Shown here one piece after another: positions 23,494-31,114 of a stretch of 32,176 bases of DNA; within the stretch, counting starts at the first letter, position 1, and the number at the start of each line of letters is the position of its first letter. The DNA lies in IMG/VR virus record IMGVR_UViG_3300038701_001751, positions 1-32,176 of that record. One strand, 5' to 3'. The notes beneath the pieces were generated by a model. The model was not told where the DNA came from. It worked only from the letters and a program-made list of their open reading frames with translations, and ran no database searches. Both the position numbers and the translations under genes were made by a program. The stretch comes from a virus.

Positions 23494-24968
23494 AACTTCG
23501 CCCACCCCAGATCGCGACACTCGATTCTCTGGCCGGGAAGCTCCGGCAGGGCGAGCGCAGGATCGTGGTTCAGGCACCGACGGGATTCGGCAAGACCGTG
23601 GTCGCCGGCCGGATGATCAAGGGGCACCTCGCGAAGGGCGGTCGGCCCACGTTCGTGGCGCCAGCGATCAGCCTGATCGACCAGACCGTTCAGCGGCTCG
23701 TCGAGTACGGGATCCCGCTGTCGGACATCGGCGTGATCCAAGGCGACCACCCGATGACGGACATGAACCGCCCGGTGCAGGTCGCGACTGCACAATCTCT
23801 GGCCCGGAGAAACCCACGCCGGATGAAAACCACGATGGTGATCGTCGACGAGTGCCACCGGATGTTCAACTCGATTCACGAGTGGATGGCCAGCTGGTCG
23901 CTGGTCCCGTTCATCGGCCTGTCGGCAACCCCGTGGGCGAAGGGCATGGGCAAGCACTGGCAGTCGCTGGTGTGCGAGACCAGCATCGGCGACCTGATCT
24001 CGCAGGGATACCTGAGCCCGTACCGGGTGTTCGCCGCCAGCCACCCAGACCTGACCGGGGTCCGGGTGAAGCGCGGCGACTACGTCGAGTCCGAGTTGTC
24101 CGAGGCGATGCAGGCCGGCGCCCTCGTCGGTAACACGGTGAGCCACTGGCTCAAGCACGGGGCAGACCTGCCGACGCTGGCGTTCTGCGTTGACCGCGCT
24201 CACGCGAAGGCGATGCAGCGGGAGTTCGAGGCGGCCGGCGTCACCGCGGGATACGTCGACGCGTACACTGACCGCGACGAGCGGGAGGAAATCTCGAAGG
24301 CGTTCCACGCCGGCGACATGCGCGTCGTGTGCAGCGTGGGCTGCCTGACCACGGGTATCGATTGGGACGTGCGCTGCATCGTGCTGGCGAGGCCCACGAA
24401 GTCACCGATGCTGTACGTGCAGATCATCGGCCGCGGCCTGCGCACCGCTGAGGGCAAGCGCGACTGCCTGATCCTCGATCACAGCGACACCACGCTGCGC
24501 CTCGGATTCCCCGAGGAGGTCGAGGCCGAGCACCGGTATCTCGATGGCGGCAAGGAAAACCAGAGCGCCCGGCAGGAGCGCGAGGAGCCGCTGCCGAAAG
24601 AGTGTAACCAGTGTGGTTACATCAAGCCGGCCAAGGTTCACAAGTGTCCGAGCTGCGGTTTCGCCCCTGAGCGACAGCCAGAGGTCGAGCATGTCGACGC
24701 TGAGCTGGTGGAGATCGGCGGCACGAAGACACAGCGCAAGCACAACCGGGACACGCCGTCTGAGCAGAAGGCGCTGTGGTACGCCGGTCTCAAGCAGTAC
24801 GGCATGGAACGCGGCTACAAGCCCGGATGGGCTGACAACCAGTACAAGCAGCGCTTCGGAGTGTGGCCGAACCACTACAAAACCGTGCAGGCACAGGCGC
24901 CGACGCCAGAGCTGCTCAGCTGGATCAAGTCGCAGCAGATCCGTTACGCGAAGAGGCGCGCGGCATGA
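23490..24968 (+). CDS. Superfamily 2 DEAD/DEAH-type helicase with zinc ribbon
   Basis: The protein has 492 residues. Motif I is PTGFGKT (30-36), motif II DECH (120-123), motif III SAT (145-147), and motif VI appears as QIIGRGLRTAEGK. The helicase C-terminal domain is complete. Residues 372-391 carry a four-cysteine ribbon (C372, C375, C386, C389), followed by a basic region and a C-terminal domain around KQYGMERGYKPGW. Enzymes of this SSL2-like type unwind duplex nucleic acid using ATP. Coupled by ATGA to the replication gene upstream and the primase downstream, it is probably the phage replicative or origin-opening helicase. Confidence 0.9.
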   Translation: MKLRPPQIATLDSLAGKLRQGERRIVVQAPTGFGKTVVAGRMIKGHLAKGGRPTFVAPAISLIDQTVQRLVEYGIPLSDIGVIQGDHPMTDMNRPVQVATAQSLARRNPRRMKTTMVIVDECHRMFNSIHEWMASWSLVPFIGLSATPWAKGMGKHWQSLVCETSIGDLISQGYLSPYRVFAASHPDLTGVRVKRGDYVESELSEAMQAGALVGNTVSHWLKHGADLPTLAFCVDRAHAKAMQREFEAAGVTAGYVDAYTDRDEREEISKAFHAGDMRVVCSVGCLTTGIDWDVRCIVLARPTKSPMLYVQIIGRGLRTAEGKRDCLILDHSDTTLRLGFPEEVEAEHRYLDGGKENQSARQEREEPLPKECNQCGYIKPAKVHKCPSCGFAPERQPEVEHVDAELVEIGGTKTQRKHNRDTPSEQKALWYAGLKQYGMERGYKPGWADNQYKQRFGVWPNHYKTVQAQAPTPELLSWIKSQQIRYAKRRAA

Positions 24969-25900
24969 AGACCAAAACTGTTATCGCTGCGCGGAACCGC
25001 TGGCGTCCAATCCTCGAGAGCTTCGGCGCAACTCCGCGCATGCTCAGCGGCCAGCACGGGCCGTGTCCTGAGTGCGGCGGCGATGACCGCTTCAGGTTCG
25101 ACGACAAGGAGGGCCGCGGCACTTGGTTCTGCAACACGTGCGACCCTCAGGCCGGCGACGGGATGGACCTCGTGCGCAAGCTCACGGGCATGAGCTTCCA
25201 CGAGGCTGCCAACGCGGTCGATGAGTTTCTGGGAAATCACGACGTACCGGAGCAGGCGCCGGCGCCGCAGAAGGACCCTGCCGTGCGGCTGAAGTTAATT
25301 GGGCGGCAATCTGGTCCCGTGGTGGCGGATATCGACCCAGTGCGCTCATACCTGCGCTCACGCGCTCTCAGGCCATGTTCAGAAACCCGGGTGATTCAGG
25401 AGTGCGACTACTACGACGCCGGCAAGCACGTTGGAAAGTTCCCCGCGATGGTGCACCTCGTGCATGACGTCAACGGGAAGCCTGCGACGTGGCACATCGT
25501 GCACCTCACACGCGACGGCAAGAAGGCGCCGGTGCAGAACGTCAAGAAGATCCTGCCGCCGTCACGCCCGTGGAAAGGCGGATCCGTGCGCTTTGGCAAG
25601 GCGGCCGAGGTGATGGGCGTGGCAGAGGGCGTCGAGACAGCGATGGCAGCCAGCGAGCTGTACGGGATCCCTGTGTGGGCCGCGCTCAACGCCAACAACC
25701 TTGCCGAGTGGGTGCCGCCCCCGGTCGCGCAGACGGTGTACGTGTTCGGCGACAACGACCCCACGCTCGTGGGGCAGGCCGCGGCCTATGCCTGCGCGTC
25801 ACGACTGATCGTGAAGTACGGCAGGGTCGTGGAGGTGCACATACCAGACACGCAGGGAGACTGGAACGATCAACTAATCCGAGAGAGGGATGCAGCATGA
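24965..25900 (+). CDS. TOPRIM DNA primase
   Basis: The protein has 311 residues from the ATGA overlap at 24965; a longer upstream frame is rejected. A zinc-binding domain (C34, C37, C56, C59 in CPECGG and CNTC) is followed by a linker, and then a TOPRIM domain with the catalytic glutamate in VAEGVETA (E221) and the acidic FGDND (261-265). This is the layout of P4 alpha/T7 gp4-type primases without a fused helicase; the SF2 helicase next door may pair with it. It would make RNA primers for phage DNA synthesis using host polymerase, as none is encoded here. Confidence 0.9.
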   Translation: MKTKTVIAARNRWRPILESFGATPRMLSGQHGPCPECGGDDRFRFDDKEGRGTWFCNTCDPQAGDGMDLVRKLTGMSFHEAANAVDEFLGNHDVPEQAPAPQKDPAVRLKLIGRQSGPVVADIDPVRSYLRSRALRPCSETRVIQECDYYDAGKHVGKFPAMVHLVHDVNGKPATWHIVHLTRDGKKAPVQNVKKILPPSRPWKGGSVRFGKAAEVMGVAEGVETAMAASELYGIPVWAALNANNLAEWVPPPVAQTVYVFGDNDPTLVGQAAAYACASRLIVKYGRVVEVHIPDTQGDWNDQLIRERDAA

Positions 25901-26085
25901 TGGATCATCAGAAGGTGAGAATTCCGAACATTACCGTGGCCGAAGTCGATGAGGCAAAGCGCCTGCGCTTCGCCGGCCTAACGAACAAAGAGATCGCTCA
26001 GGTCATGAAGACCAGCCCCGGCCGCGTGGCGCGCATGCTGCGGCTGGAGGAGGAGTACGGGACGGAGGTATTCGCCCATGCTTAG
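25897..26085 (+). CDS. Small helix-turn-helix protein
   Basis: The protein has 62 residues, starting at the ATGATG overlapping the primase stop. Residues about 17-45 read EAKRLRFAGLTNKEIAQVMK, then TSPGRVARMLRL, a sigma-like or resolvase-like helix-turn-helix. It probably binds DNA; target unknown. A longer upstream frame lies inside the primase gene and is rejected. Its end overlaps the next small gene by 8 bases. Confidence 0.65.
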   Translation: MMDHQKVRIPNITVAEVDEAKRLRFAGLTNKEIAQVMKTSPGRVARMLRLEEEYGTEVFAHA

Positions 26086-26245
26086 CGAGATCCGGCCGCG
26101 AGTTTACGCGCGCGACATCTGCAAGCTCGCGACACGTCAGGAGCGCTCGCGAGCACTCGAGAATGTTCCAGAGCACTTGCGTGGTATGGTGAAGACCCAC
26201 GTTGTCAACACGTTCGCGATCAACGCAGCGAGGCGTCAGTCATGA
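26078..26245 (+). CDS. Small protein upstream of NinB, 55 aa
   Basis: The ATG at 26078 lies inside the end of the HTH gene and the stop overlaps the NinB start (ATGA at 26242-26245), so both ends fit the coupling pattern. The sequence starts MLSEIRPRVYARDICKLATRQER and continues with a helix ending VKTHVVNTFAIN. Very similar short proteins of unknown function (EIxPRVYAxxIC pattern, DUF-type) are common in front of ninB-like genes in phages. It has no catalytic motif; a role in recombination or replication would be a guess. Confidence 0.75.
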   Translation: MLSEIRPRVYARDICKLATRQERSRALENVPEHLRGMVKTHVVNTFAINAARRQS

Positions 26246-26685
26246 ACCAGCCACTACGGAAGTGGCGCCTCGGCAATCACAAGGCGCTCAGCAACTTCTT
26301 CGAGTTCGCCAGCGAGCAAATCAAGGAATCCCCGATCACCATCGAGATCGTGCCGGAGAAGCGCAACCTCGATCAGAACGCGATGATCTACGCCCTGTAC
26401 ACGCAGATCGCTTCGCAGAAGCAGGACATGACGGTCGGCGACATCAAGCGGCACTGCAAGCTGCACATCGGTATCCCCATCCTGCGGCAGCACGATGAGC
26501 AGTTCCGCAAGTTCTACAACGAAGCACTGCTGCACCGCGAATACGAGGTGAAGCTGGCGGCTATGGATTACATGCCGGTTACCAGCATCATGAACAAGAA
26601 AGTGTGCGCGGAGTACATCACCGAGCTGATGCGCTACTGGAGCGAGCAGGGTATCTACATCCAGCTGCCGGGGGACGAGGAATGA
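26242..26685 (+). CDS. ninB: NinB-like recombination protein
   Basis: The protein has 147 residues. Features of NinB/Orf are visible: the ITIEIVPEKRNLDQNAMIYALY segment (Arg..Gln-Asn), KRHCKLHIGIPIL, then the MNKKVCAEYITELMRYWSEQGI C-terminus. NinB binds single-stranded DNA and SSB and can stand in for RecFOR functions. It completes a recombination set with RecT, exonuclease and SSB on the other operon. Coupled on both sides by ATGA. Confidence 0.85.
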   Translation: MNQPLRKWRLGNHKALSNFFEFASEQIKESPITIEIVPEKRNLDQNAMIYALYTQIASQKQDMTVGDIKRHCKLHIGIPILRQHDEQFRKFYNEALLHREYEVKLAAMDYMPVTSIMNKKVCAEYITELMRYWSEQGIYIQLPGDEE

Positions 26686-27104
26686 GGCCGGTGTACGAGA
26701 CCGATGAACAGATCGCTGGCGAGGAGGGTTTTGCCCGACAGCTGTCCAAGCTATACGGCGCTGAGGTGATGCGGACCCCAAAGTTTTACCCATTCGATTT
26801 CACATTTGTCCGAGACAAGAAGGTCGCCGCTCTGGTGGAGCTGAAGACCCGCACAAACTCGATGGACGCCTACCCAACCTACATGCTGTCGGCCCACAAA
26901 TTTGTGTCTGCTCGCAGCTACTCGCACTACCTTGACCTGCCGGCTCTGCTGTACGTGCGCTGGAGCTGCGGCGCCATTGGGTGGCTGAACATGGGGAAGT
27001 CAGACCCCTGCAAGATTGCGCCCGGTGGTCGCCGTGATCGCGGAGACGCGCAGGACATTGAGCCAGTTGTGCACTGGCCGATCAGTGCGTTCATCAAGAT
27101 ATGA
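26682..27104 (+). CDS. PD-(D/E)XK nuclease-like protein
   Basis: The protein has 140 residues from the ATGA overlap at 26682. The pattern FYPFDFTFV (D39) and then VELKTR (E53, K55) is the nuclease core of the PD-(D/E)XK superfamily, followed by a YMLSAHKFV helix. It is a single small domain with no DNA-binding add-on. Similar phage proteins occur near NinB-like genes. Substrate is unknown; it may resolve or trim recombination intermediates. Confidence 0.75.
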   Translation: MRPVYETDEQIAGEEGFARQLSKLYGAEVMRTPKFYPFDFTFVRDKKVAALVELKTRTNSMDAYPTYMLSAHKFVSARSYSHYLDLPALLYVRWSCGAIGWLNMGKSDPCKIAPGGRRDRGDAQDIEPVVHWPISAFIKI

Positions 27105-27379
27105 GCAAGCTGCGCAAGGCCGCTCGCGGTCAGGACTGCATGATCCGCGTCCCGGGCGTGTGCAACGGGAACCCGGAGACCACGGTCCTCGCTCACCTCG
27201 GTGGCGGCGGCATGGGTCGCAAGCACCACGACCTGCTGGGTGCGTGGGCGTGCTCAAGCTGTCACGACTATGTGGACGGCCGCACCAAGGCCGGCGACGA
27301 CCCGCGGATGGTGAGGCTGGCTCATCTGGACGGGATGGTCAGGACCATCGATAAGCTCGCAGACATGGGCCTCATCTGA
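27101..27379 (+). CDS. DUF1364-type zinc-binding protein
   Basis: The protein has 92 residues. Cysteines C13 and C21, H32, then C51, C54 and H55 fit a treble-clef or HNH-like zinc fold (CMIRVPGVCNG, later CSSCHDYVDG). This is the pattern of the DUF1364 family found in lambdoid phages. HNH membership would suggest a nuclease, but the catalytic residues cannot be confirmed. It lies between two PD-(D/E)XK-type genes and is coupled by ATGA upstream and a one-base overlap (TGATG) downstream. Confidence 0.8.
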   Translation: MSKLRKAARGQDCMIRVPGVCNGNPETTVLAHLGGGGMGRKHHDLLGAWACSSCHDYVDGRTKAGDDPRMVRLAHLDGMVRTIDKLADMGLI

Positions 27380-27744
27380 TGGAAGAAAAAGAGCAGTCGG
27401 AGTTCGTGAAATGGTTCCGTGCCAAGCACCCGGATCTCGCGAAAGGGCTGCGGGTTTCCATGGCGGGAATGAAGCGCACCGGTCGTCGGGCTGGGGCCAT
27501 GATGTGGAACAAGATGAAGTCCCTCGGCGTCACGCGCGGGGAGCCAGACATTGCCATCCTGATCGCTCGGGGCGGATATCATTCACTCGTGATCGAACAC
27601 AAGGGCGAAGGTATGGCGCGTCAGCTCACGGATGAGCAGCAGGAGCACCTCGACTGGCACGCCAGTCAGGGTAACAAGGCTATCCAGACTCGCGGTCTGG
27701 ATGAGCTGAAGGAAGCTGTAGAGGAGTATCTCGATGCCGAGTAA
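27379..27744 (+). CDS. VRR-NUC-type nuclease
   Basis: The protein has 121 residues. G54-E-P-D57 followed by E73-x-K75 (in SLVIEHKGEG) is the VRR-NUC version of the PD-(D/E)XK active site, and the C-terminal helix (EHLDWHASQGN) is typical too. VRR-NUC domains in phages can act as Holliday-junction or flap-type nucleases. It starts by sharing one base with the previous stop and overlaps the next gene by 11 bases. Together with the two neighbours it forms a nuclease cluster. Confidence 0.85.
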   Translation: MEEKEQSEFVKWFRAKHPDLAKGLRVSMAGMKRTGRRAGAMMWNKMKSLGVTRGEPDIAILIARGGYHSLVIEHKGEGMARQLTDEQQEHLDWHASQGNKAIQTRGLDELKEAVEEYLDAE

Positions 27745-29323
27745 CTTTGATCCCATCGACGAGAATGAACAGCGCCCGGTGTGCTGTGGCAAAAAGATGT
27801 GGAAGCACCGCGGCAGGGCGCAGTCCGGGAGGCTTCGCTACATCTGTCGCAGCTGCCGCGCCAGTACAACGGCGAGCAGCACGGAGGAGTACGAGGAGCG
27901 CGCCGGTGGTGGTTACGATGAGGCTGTCGTTGAGGCCAACAATCAGCGGGTCCGGGATCTGGTGCGCAAGGGCCAGAAGCGTTGGGTGGTCACCTGCGCG
28001 CAGAACAACACGCGCACGCATCAGGGTCTGCAGGCGCTGAAGAACTACTGCGCAGAGACTGGCGCAGAGTTGCTGATCATCCCCATCCACTACAAGAACG
28101 TGAGCCTGTACACGGCGTCTCAGCAGTACAAGAAATCTTGGCCGGCCGACCTGCAGGTGCACATGGTGGACGCGCACCTGAGCCTCGGTGGCGGTGTCGA
28201 AGTGGCTGCCGAGCTGAAGATCGAGGCCACGGCATCGCGCCCGCTGTCAGGTATGCAGGCGCTAGGCGGCCCGAAGTGGCAGATCATCGGCAGCCCGAAG
28301 GTCCTGATGGAGCCCGTGGCAACGCCGTCCGACCTGCCGCCGAAGCGCCTGTACACCACCGGCGCCATCACGGTGAGGAACTACTCGAAAACGAAGCGCG
28401 GTGCTGTTGCGGAGTTCCATCACAGCGTCGGCGCTCTGGTAGTAGAGGTCGACGGGCGCGAGAGCTTTGTGCGCCACCTCGGGATAAGCGGAAAGTCTCT
28501 GTTCGATGTTGCGGGCGGCAAGCTGCGCGAGTACGGCCCCGACTGGGTGAAGGATCACGACAGGATCGCTGCCCTCACGACCGGCGACGAGCACGTGAAG
28601 TTCCACTCGAAGAGCGTATTCAAGGGTACATACGGGCCCAACGGGATGGCGACAAAGCTGCGGCCGAAGTACATCGTGCGCCATGATGTTCTGGACGGGT
28701 ACGCGGGAAGCCACCACCACGAGAAGGATCCGGTGATCCAGTTCAAGAAGTTCCACCGCGGAGACGACGACTACCGCGCGGAGCTGGATCAGGTGGTGAG
28801 GTTCATCGACGACACCACGCCAGAGGATGCGGTCAACCTCATGGTCGACAGCAACCACCACGACCACCTGTTGCAGTGGTTGAACAGGGTGGACGCCAAC
28901 AAGGATCACCGCAACGCGCTGCTGATCACGGAGCTGCAGGCGCTCGTGAGGGTCGCCGCGATGAACGGAGATGATGTCCCGGCTCTGGCACTGTACTGCC
29001 GGGACAAGCTGAAGTCAGACACCCGGTGGCTGGACCGCAATAAGCCATTCATCATCAAGGGCGTAGACTACTCGCAGCACGGCGACATTGGGGTCAACGG
29101 ATCCAGAGGTTCTGCAGCATCGATCAGCAAGACCACGTACAAAACCGTGATCGGTCACAGCCACACCGCGAGAATCGTTGACGGCTGCTATCAAGTTGGA
29201 CACAGCGCGTCAGACCTAGAGTACGCGCGAGGTATGGGGACATGGACTCACACCCACTGCATTCAATACCCGGACGGGAAGAGGACCTTGATCGACATCC
29301 GAAAGGGCCGGTGGCACCTGTGA
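27734..29323 (+). CDS. T5 A1-like phosphoesterase with N-terminal zinc ribbon
   Basis: The protein has 529 residues. Residues 14-45 hold a zinc ribbon (C17, C18, C38, C41). The rest has calcineurin-type metal motifs in order: GDEH (284-287), SNHHDH (373-378), a HGDIGVNG segment near 453 and GHSH (474-477). Layout and length resemble the T5 A1 family of phage DNA transfer proteins; T5 A1 is needed for host DNA breakdown and second-step DNA transfer. Here the likely role is a metal-dependent nuclease or phosphodiesterase acting on DNA. The name rests on recalled resemblance, while the phosphoesterase motifs are seen directly. Confidence 0.7.
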   Translation: MPSNFDPIDENEQRPVCCGKKMWKHRGRAQSGRLRYICRSCRASTTASSTEEYEERAGGGYDEAVVEANNQRVRDLVRKGQKRWVVTCAQNNTRTHQGLQALKNYCAETGAELLIIPIHYKNVSLYTASQQYKKSWPADLQVHMVDAHLSLGGGVEVAAELKIEATASRPLSGMQALGGPKWQIIGSPKVLMEPVATPSDLPPKRLYTTGAITVRNYSKTKRGAVAEFHHSVGALVVEVDGRESFVRHLGISGKSLFDVAGGKLREYGPDWVKDHDRIAALTTGDEHVKFHSKSVFKGTYGPNGMATKLRPKYIVRHDVLDGYAGSHHHEKDPVIQFKKFHRGDDDYRAELDQVVRFIDDTTPEDAVNLMVDSNHHDHLLQWLNRVDANKDHRNALLITELQALVRVAAMNGDDVPALALYCRDKLKSDTRWLDRNKPFIIKGVDYSQHGDIGVNGSRGSAASISKTTYKTVIGHSHTARIVDGCYQVGHSASDLEYARGMGTWTHTHCIQYPDGKRTLIDIRKGRWHL

Positions 29324-29586
29324 GGCCTATGCTCACTTTCCCTATTGACACAAAGCACGGTCCCGGTGCTGTGCTTTTGGTTGAGATCCGTTCTATCATG
29401 CCGACGATGTCCGAAAAGGAGCTGGGCTGGAGCCTGATATACACGGACAGCATGCCAGAGGGGCTTTTGATTAGGGGCAACCCCAGAGACTTGGTGGCGC
29501 GATGGGAGGTGCAGCTTCAGGTTCTGGAGAACGGTGGTTGCGAAGACGAAGACGAGGAGGATGAGGAATGCGAGGAGCAGGAGTAG
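29320..29586 (+). CDS. Small protein with acidic C-terminal tail
   Basis: The protein has 88 residues from a GTG at 29320 overlapping the stop upstream (GTGA); ATG 29329 is an alternative. The first 65 residues look globular (GAVLLVEIRSI, LGWSLIYTDSM, LVARWEVQLQVL), followed by an extremely acidic tail with runs of Glu and Asp and one Cys. Acidic tails on small phage proteins can mimic DNA or bind a host protein, but I see no match to a known anti-restriction family. The end overlaps the lipoprotein gene by 19 bases. Confidence 0.65.
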   Translation: MRPMLTFPIDTKHGPGAVLLVEIRSIMPTMSEKELGWSLIYTDSMPEGLLIRGNPRDLVARWEVQLQVLENGGCEDEDEEDEECEEQE

Positions 29587-29753
29587 TATTACTGGCAGTG
29601 GTTCTGGGTGGGTGCGCGGCTGCGGCCCCGTCGCCACTACCGCCGTGCGTGCAATGGTCGACCCAGTACAACACCTATCAGCGGAAGATTGGTATGGAGA
29701 CCATCGTGGTGCGCGAGCCCGTGAAGGTGTGTCTCGAGAGGGCAGAGCAATGA
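29568..29753 (+). CDS. Small lipoprotein, possible outer spanin
   Basis: The protein has 61 residues. Residues 1-16 are a signal peptide ending in LGGC (C16), a lipobox for lipid attachment, followed by AAAAPSPLPPC. The mature part is only 45 residues with Cys at 27 and 55. Size and Pro-rich start resemble Rz1-type outer spanins, but an Rz partner in the overlapping frame is not seen. Alternatively it may be a lipoprotein that blocks superinfection. The lipobox is clear; the function is not. Confidence 0.65.
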   Translation: MRGAGVVLLAVVLGGCAAAAPSPLPPCVQWSTQYNTYQRKIGMETIVVREPVKVCLERAEQ

Positions 29754-29917
29754 CGGGCTGGCTGTTCGCTGCCGCGCTGTGGGTTGTCGGCATGCCGATG
29801 ATGAACGCCATCATGCATCACATTGCGGTCACTGATCGCGAGCACTCGCTGGCTCGCCTACTCGTTGTGGTCTGGCCGCTTGTTGCGCTGTTCGTGGTGC
29901 TGCCGGAGCGCGAGTGA
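29750..29917 (+). CDS. Two-helix membrane protein, 55 aa
   Basis: The protein starts with an ATGA overlap at 29750. Hydrophobic segments at about residues 3-21 and 36-52 flank a short HHIAVTDREHS loop, the profile of a small inner-membrane hairpin. It sits between a lipoprotein and another membrane protein. This could be a lysis group (holin or pinholin) but there is no charge pattern that proves it. Confidence 0.65.
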   Translation: MTGWLFAAALWVVGMPMMNAIMHHIAVTDREHSLARLLVVVWPLVALFVVLPERE

Positions 29918-30174
29918 GCACGCAGACCAGACTCGTCAGCCTGATCGAGACCTGCATCAACACGGGTCTCGGCTTTTGCGTGGCGTTCATGATCTGGCCG
30001 CCGGTCGCCATGCTGTACGGATTCGACTACTCGGTGTCCACCAATCTGGGCATCACTTCCATTTTCACGGTGTCGAGCATCGCCCGCGGCTACATGGTGC
30101 GCCGGCTGTTCGCCAACCGGATTCACGAGGCAGCCATTCGCATGGCGAGGAGGTTCGTAGGTGCAGAGCAATGA
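29914..30174 (+). CDS. DUF7220-like membrane protein
   Basis: The protein has 86 residues from a GTG overlapping the previous stop (GTGA). The pattern ETCINTGLGFCVAFMIWP, then a loop, then NLGITSIFTVSSIARGYMVRRLF is the two-helix signature of small phage membrane proteins I recall as DUF7220, ending with a basic RRLF and an amphipathic helix. Function is unknown; a holin-like role has been suggested by topology only. The end overlaps the next gene by 14 bases. Confidence 0.7.
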   Translation: MSTQTRLVSLIETCINTGLGFCVAFMIWPPVAMLYGFDYSVSTNLGITSIFTVSSIARGYMVRRLFANRIHEAAIRMARRFVGAEQ

Positions 30175-30808
30175 TGTGCTTTGTGAGCACGGCGTTCCGC
30201 TGGGGGGCTCGAGGTTCTGTGGAGGGTGCTGGCCTAGCCCTGAAATTGCTAATTACCTGAGAGTGAGGGAGAAATACATGCCAATCGGTGACGTAAACAG
30301 CAGCGAGCGTGGATCTGGGGCGCGGGACAACGACGGCAAGGCGCCGATGCACCAGATCCCGGCCATCTACTGGAAGGCGAGCTGGGTGAGCTTGGGCTTG
30401 CTGCCAGAGTTTCTTGATCCAGATCCGCCCCGCGTCTCAAATGATGTTCTGCTTGCCAGCGACATCATGACTGCGCTGTGCAGGCTGCAGAATGGCAACC
30501 CCAGTGTCGAATGCAGCCCGTTCGCTGAAGTGCTTCAGGACCCCGACCATCTCGAGATGGCGATGGATGTCTTCGCCTTCGGTGAGAAGAAGTACGCGCT
30601 GTACAACTGGACTAAGGGCATGCCGTGGAGTGTCCCCACCGCATGCGCTCTGAGGCACGTCAAGGCGTTCCTCGATGGCGAGGAGAATGACCCGGAGTCG
30701 GGCCTACCTCATCTGGGGCACGCGCTCTGCAACATCGTGATGCTGGACTGGTACTGGCGTCAATATCCGGAGGGCGACGACAGGCCGTCGACGCGACACA
30801 GCAAATGA
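30161..30808 (+). CDS. dATP/dGTP diphosphohydrolase-like protein with Cys cluster
   Basis: The protein has 215 residues. GAGGAGG sits seven to eight bases before the GTG at 30161, favouring this start; an ATG at 30278 with GAGGGAG upstream is a second possible start. Residues 8-23 form a small CEHG...CGGC zinc-knuckle-like patch. From about residue 50 the sequence follows the DUF5664 (dATP/dGTP diphosphohydrolase) pattern: NDGKAPMHQIP, then FGEKKYALYNWTKGMPWS, then RHVKAFLDGEENDPESGLPHLGHALCN. Such enzymes lower dATP/dGTP pools. S-2L uses one with PurZ to make 2-aminoadenine DNA, but no PurZ is seen here. Confidence 0.8.
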   Translation: MQSNDVLCEHGVPLGGSRFCGGCWPSPEIANYLRVREKYMPIGDVNSSERGSGARDNDGKAPMHQIPAIYWKASWVSLGLLPEFLDPDPPRVSNDVLLASDIMTALCRLQNGNPSVECSPFAEVLQDPDHLEMAMDVFAFGEKKYALYNWTKGMPWSVPTACALRHVKAFLDGEENDPESGLPHLGHALCNIVMLDWYWRQYPEGDDRPSTRHSK

Positions 30809-31032
30809 CTGACACAGCAACCCGAGTACGCAACATCATCACCAACGAGCCCGGCATCTCGTGTGCCGAGCTGGCGAAGCGTCTGAACGTCACGCCGGGG
30901 CGCGTCAGTCAGGTCCTGAAGTACCTGAAGGACAACGACGTCGTGACCCAGAAGCATGTCGGCAAGACGAGGCAGCTCCACCTGTCTGACACCGCGGCCC
31001 GCCGCCGGCTGCTCAGCCAGAAGTGGCGCTAA
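30805..31032 (+). CDS. Winged-helix regulator
   Basis: The protein has 75 residues from an ATGA overlap. The order RVRNIITNEPGISCAELAKRL, NVTPGRVSQVLKYLKDNDVVT, then KHVGKTRQLHLS is a MarR/IclR-style winged helix with no effector domain. As the last gene before the late genes, with a promoter-like element just downstream, it could control late transcription in place of a lambda Q protein. That is inference from position. Confidence 0.75.
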   Translation: MTDTATRVRNIITNEPGISCAELAKRLNVTPGRVSQVLKYLKDNDVVTQKHVGKTRQLHLSDTAARRRLLSQKWR

Positions 31033-31049
31033 ACTGTCGGTGTTCGATG

Positions 31050-31055
31050 TAAAAT
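31050..31055 (+). promoter_or_regulatory. Possible late promoter -10
   Basis: TAAAAT, preceded by ATG/TG, lies in the short gap before the lysozyme gene. No good -35 is seen 16-18 bases upstream, so activator help would be expected. The support is weak. Confidence 0.3.
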
Positions 31056-31076
31056 AGGGGCGACCAGCCATACACC

Positions 31077-31098
31077 GCGGCCTCAAGGATGGGGCCGC
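31077..31098 (+). other. GC-rich hairpin in leader of lysozyme gene
   Basis: GCGGCC (31077-31082) pairs perfectly with GGCCGC (31093-31098) around a 10-base loop. No T-run follows, so a terminator is unlikely. It lies between the putative -10 and the lysozyme ATG and may be a leader structure. Confidence 0.4.
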
Positions 31099-31114
31099 CC
31101 ACCAGAGGCCACGG

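Noticed and set aside
23379-24308. A 309-aa minus-strand frame opposite the helicase
   Set aside because: The helicase motifs on the plus strand are decisive; the antisense product has no recognisable features.
29568-29753. Definite Rz1 outer spanin call
   Set aside because: No Rz-type inner spanin overlaps or precedes it in another frame, so only a lipoprotein call is supported.
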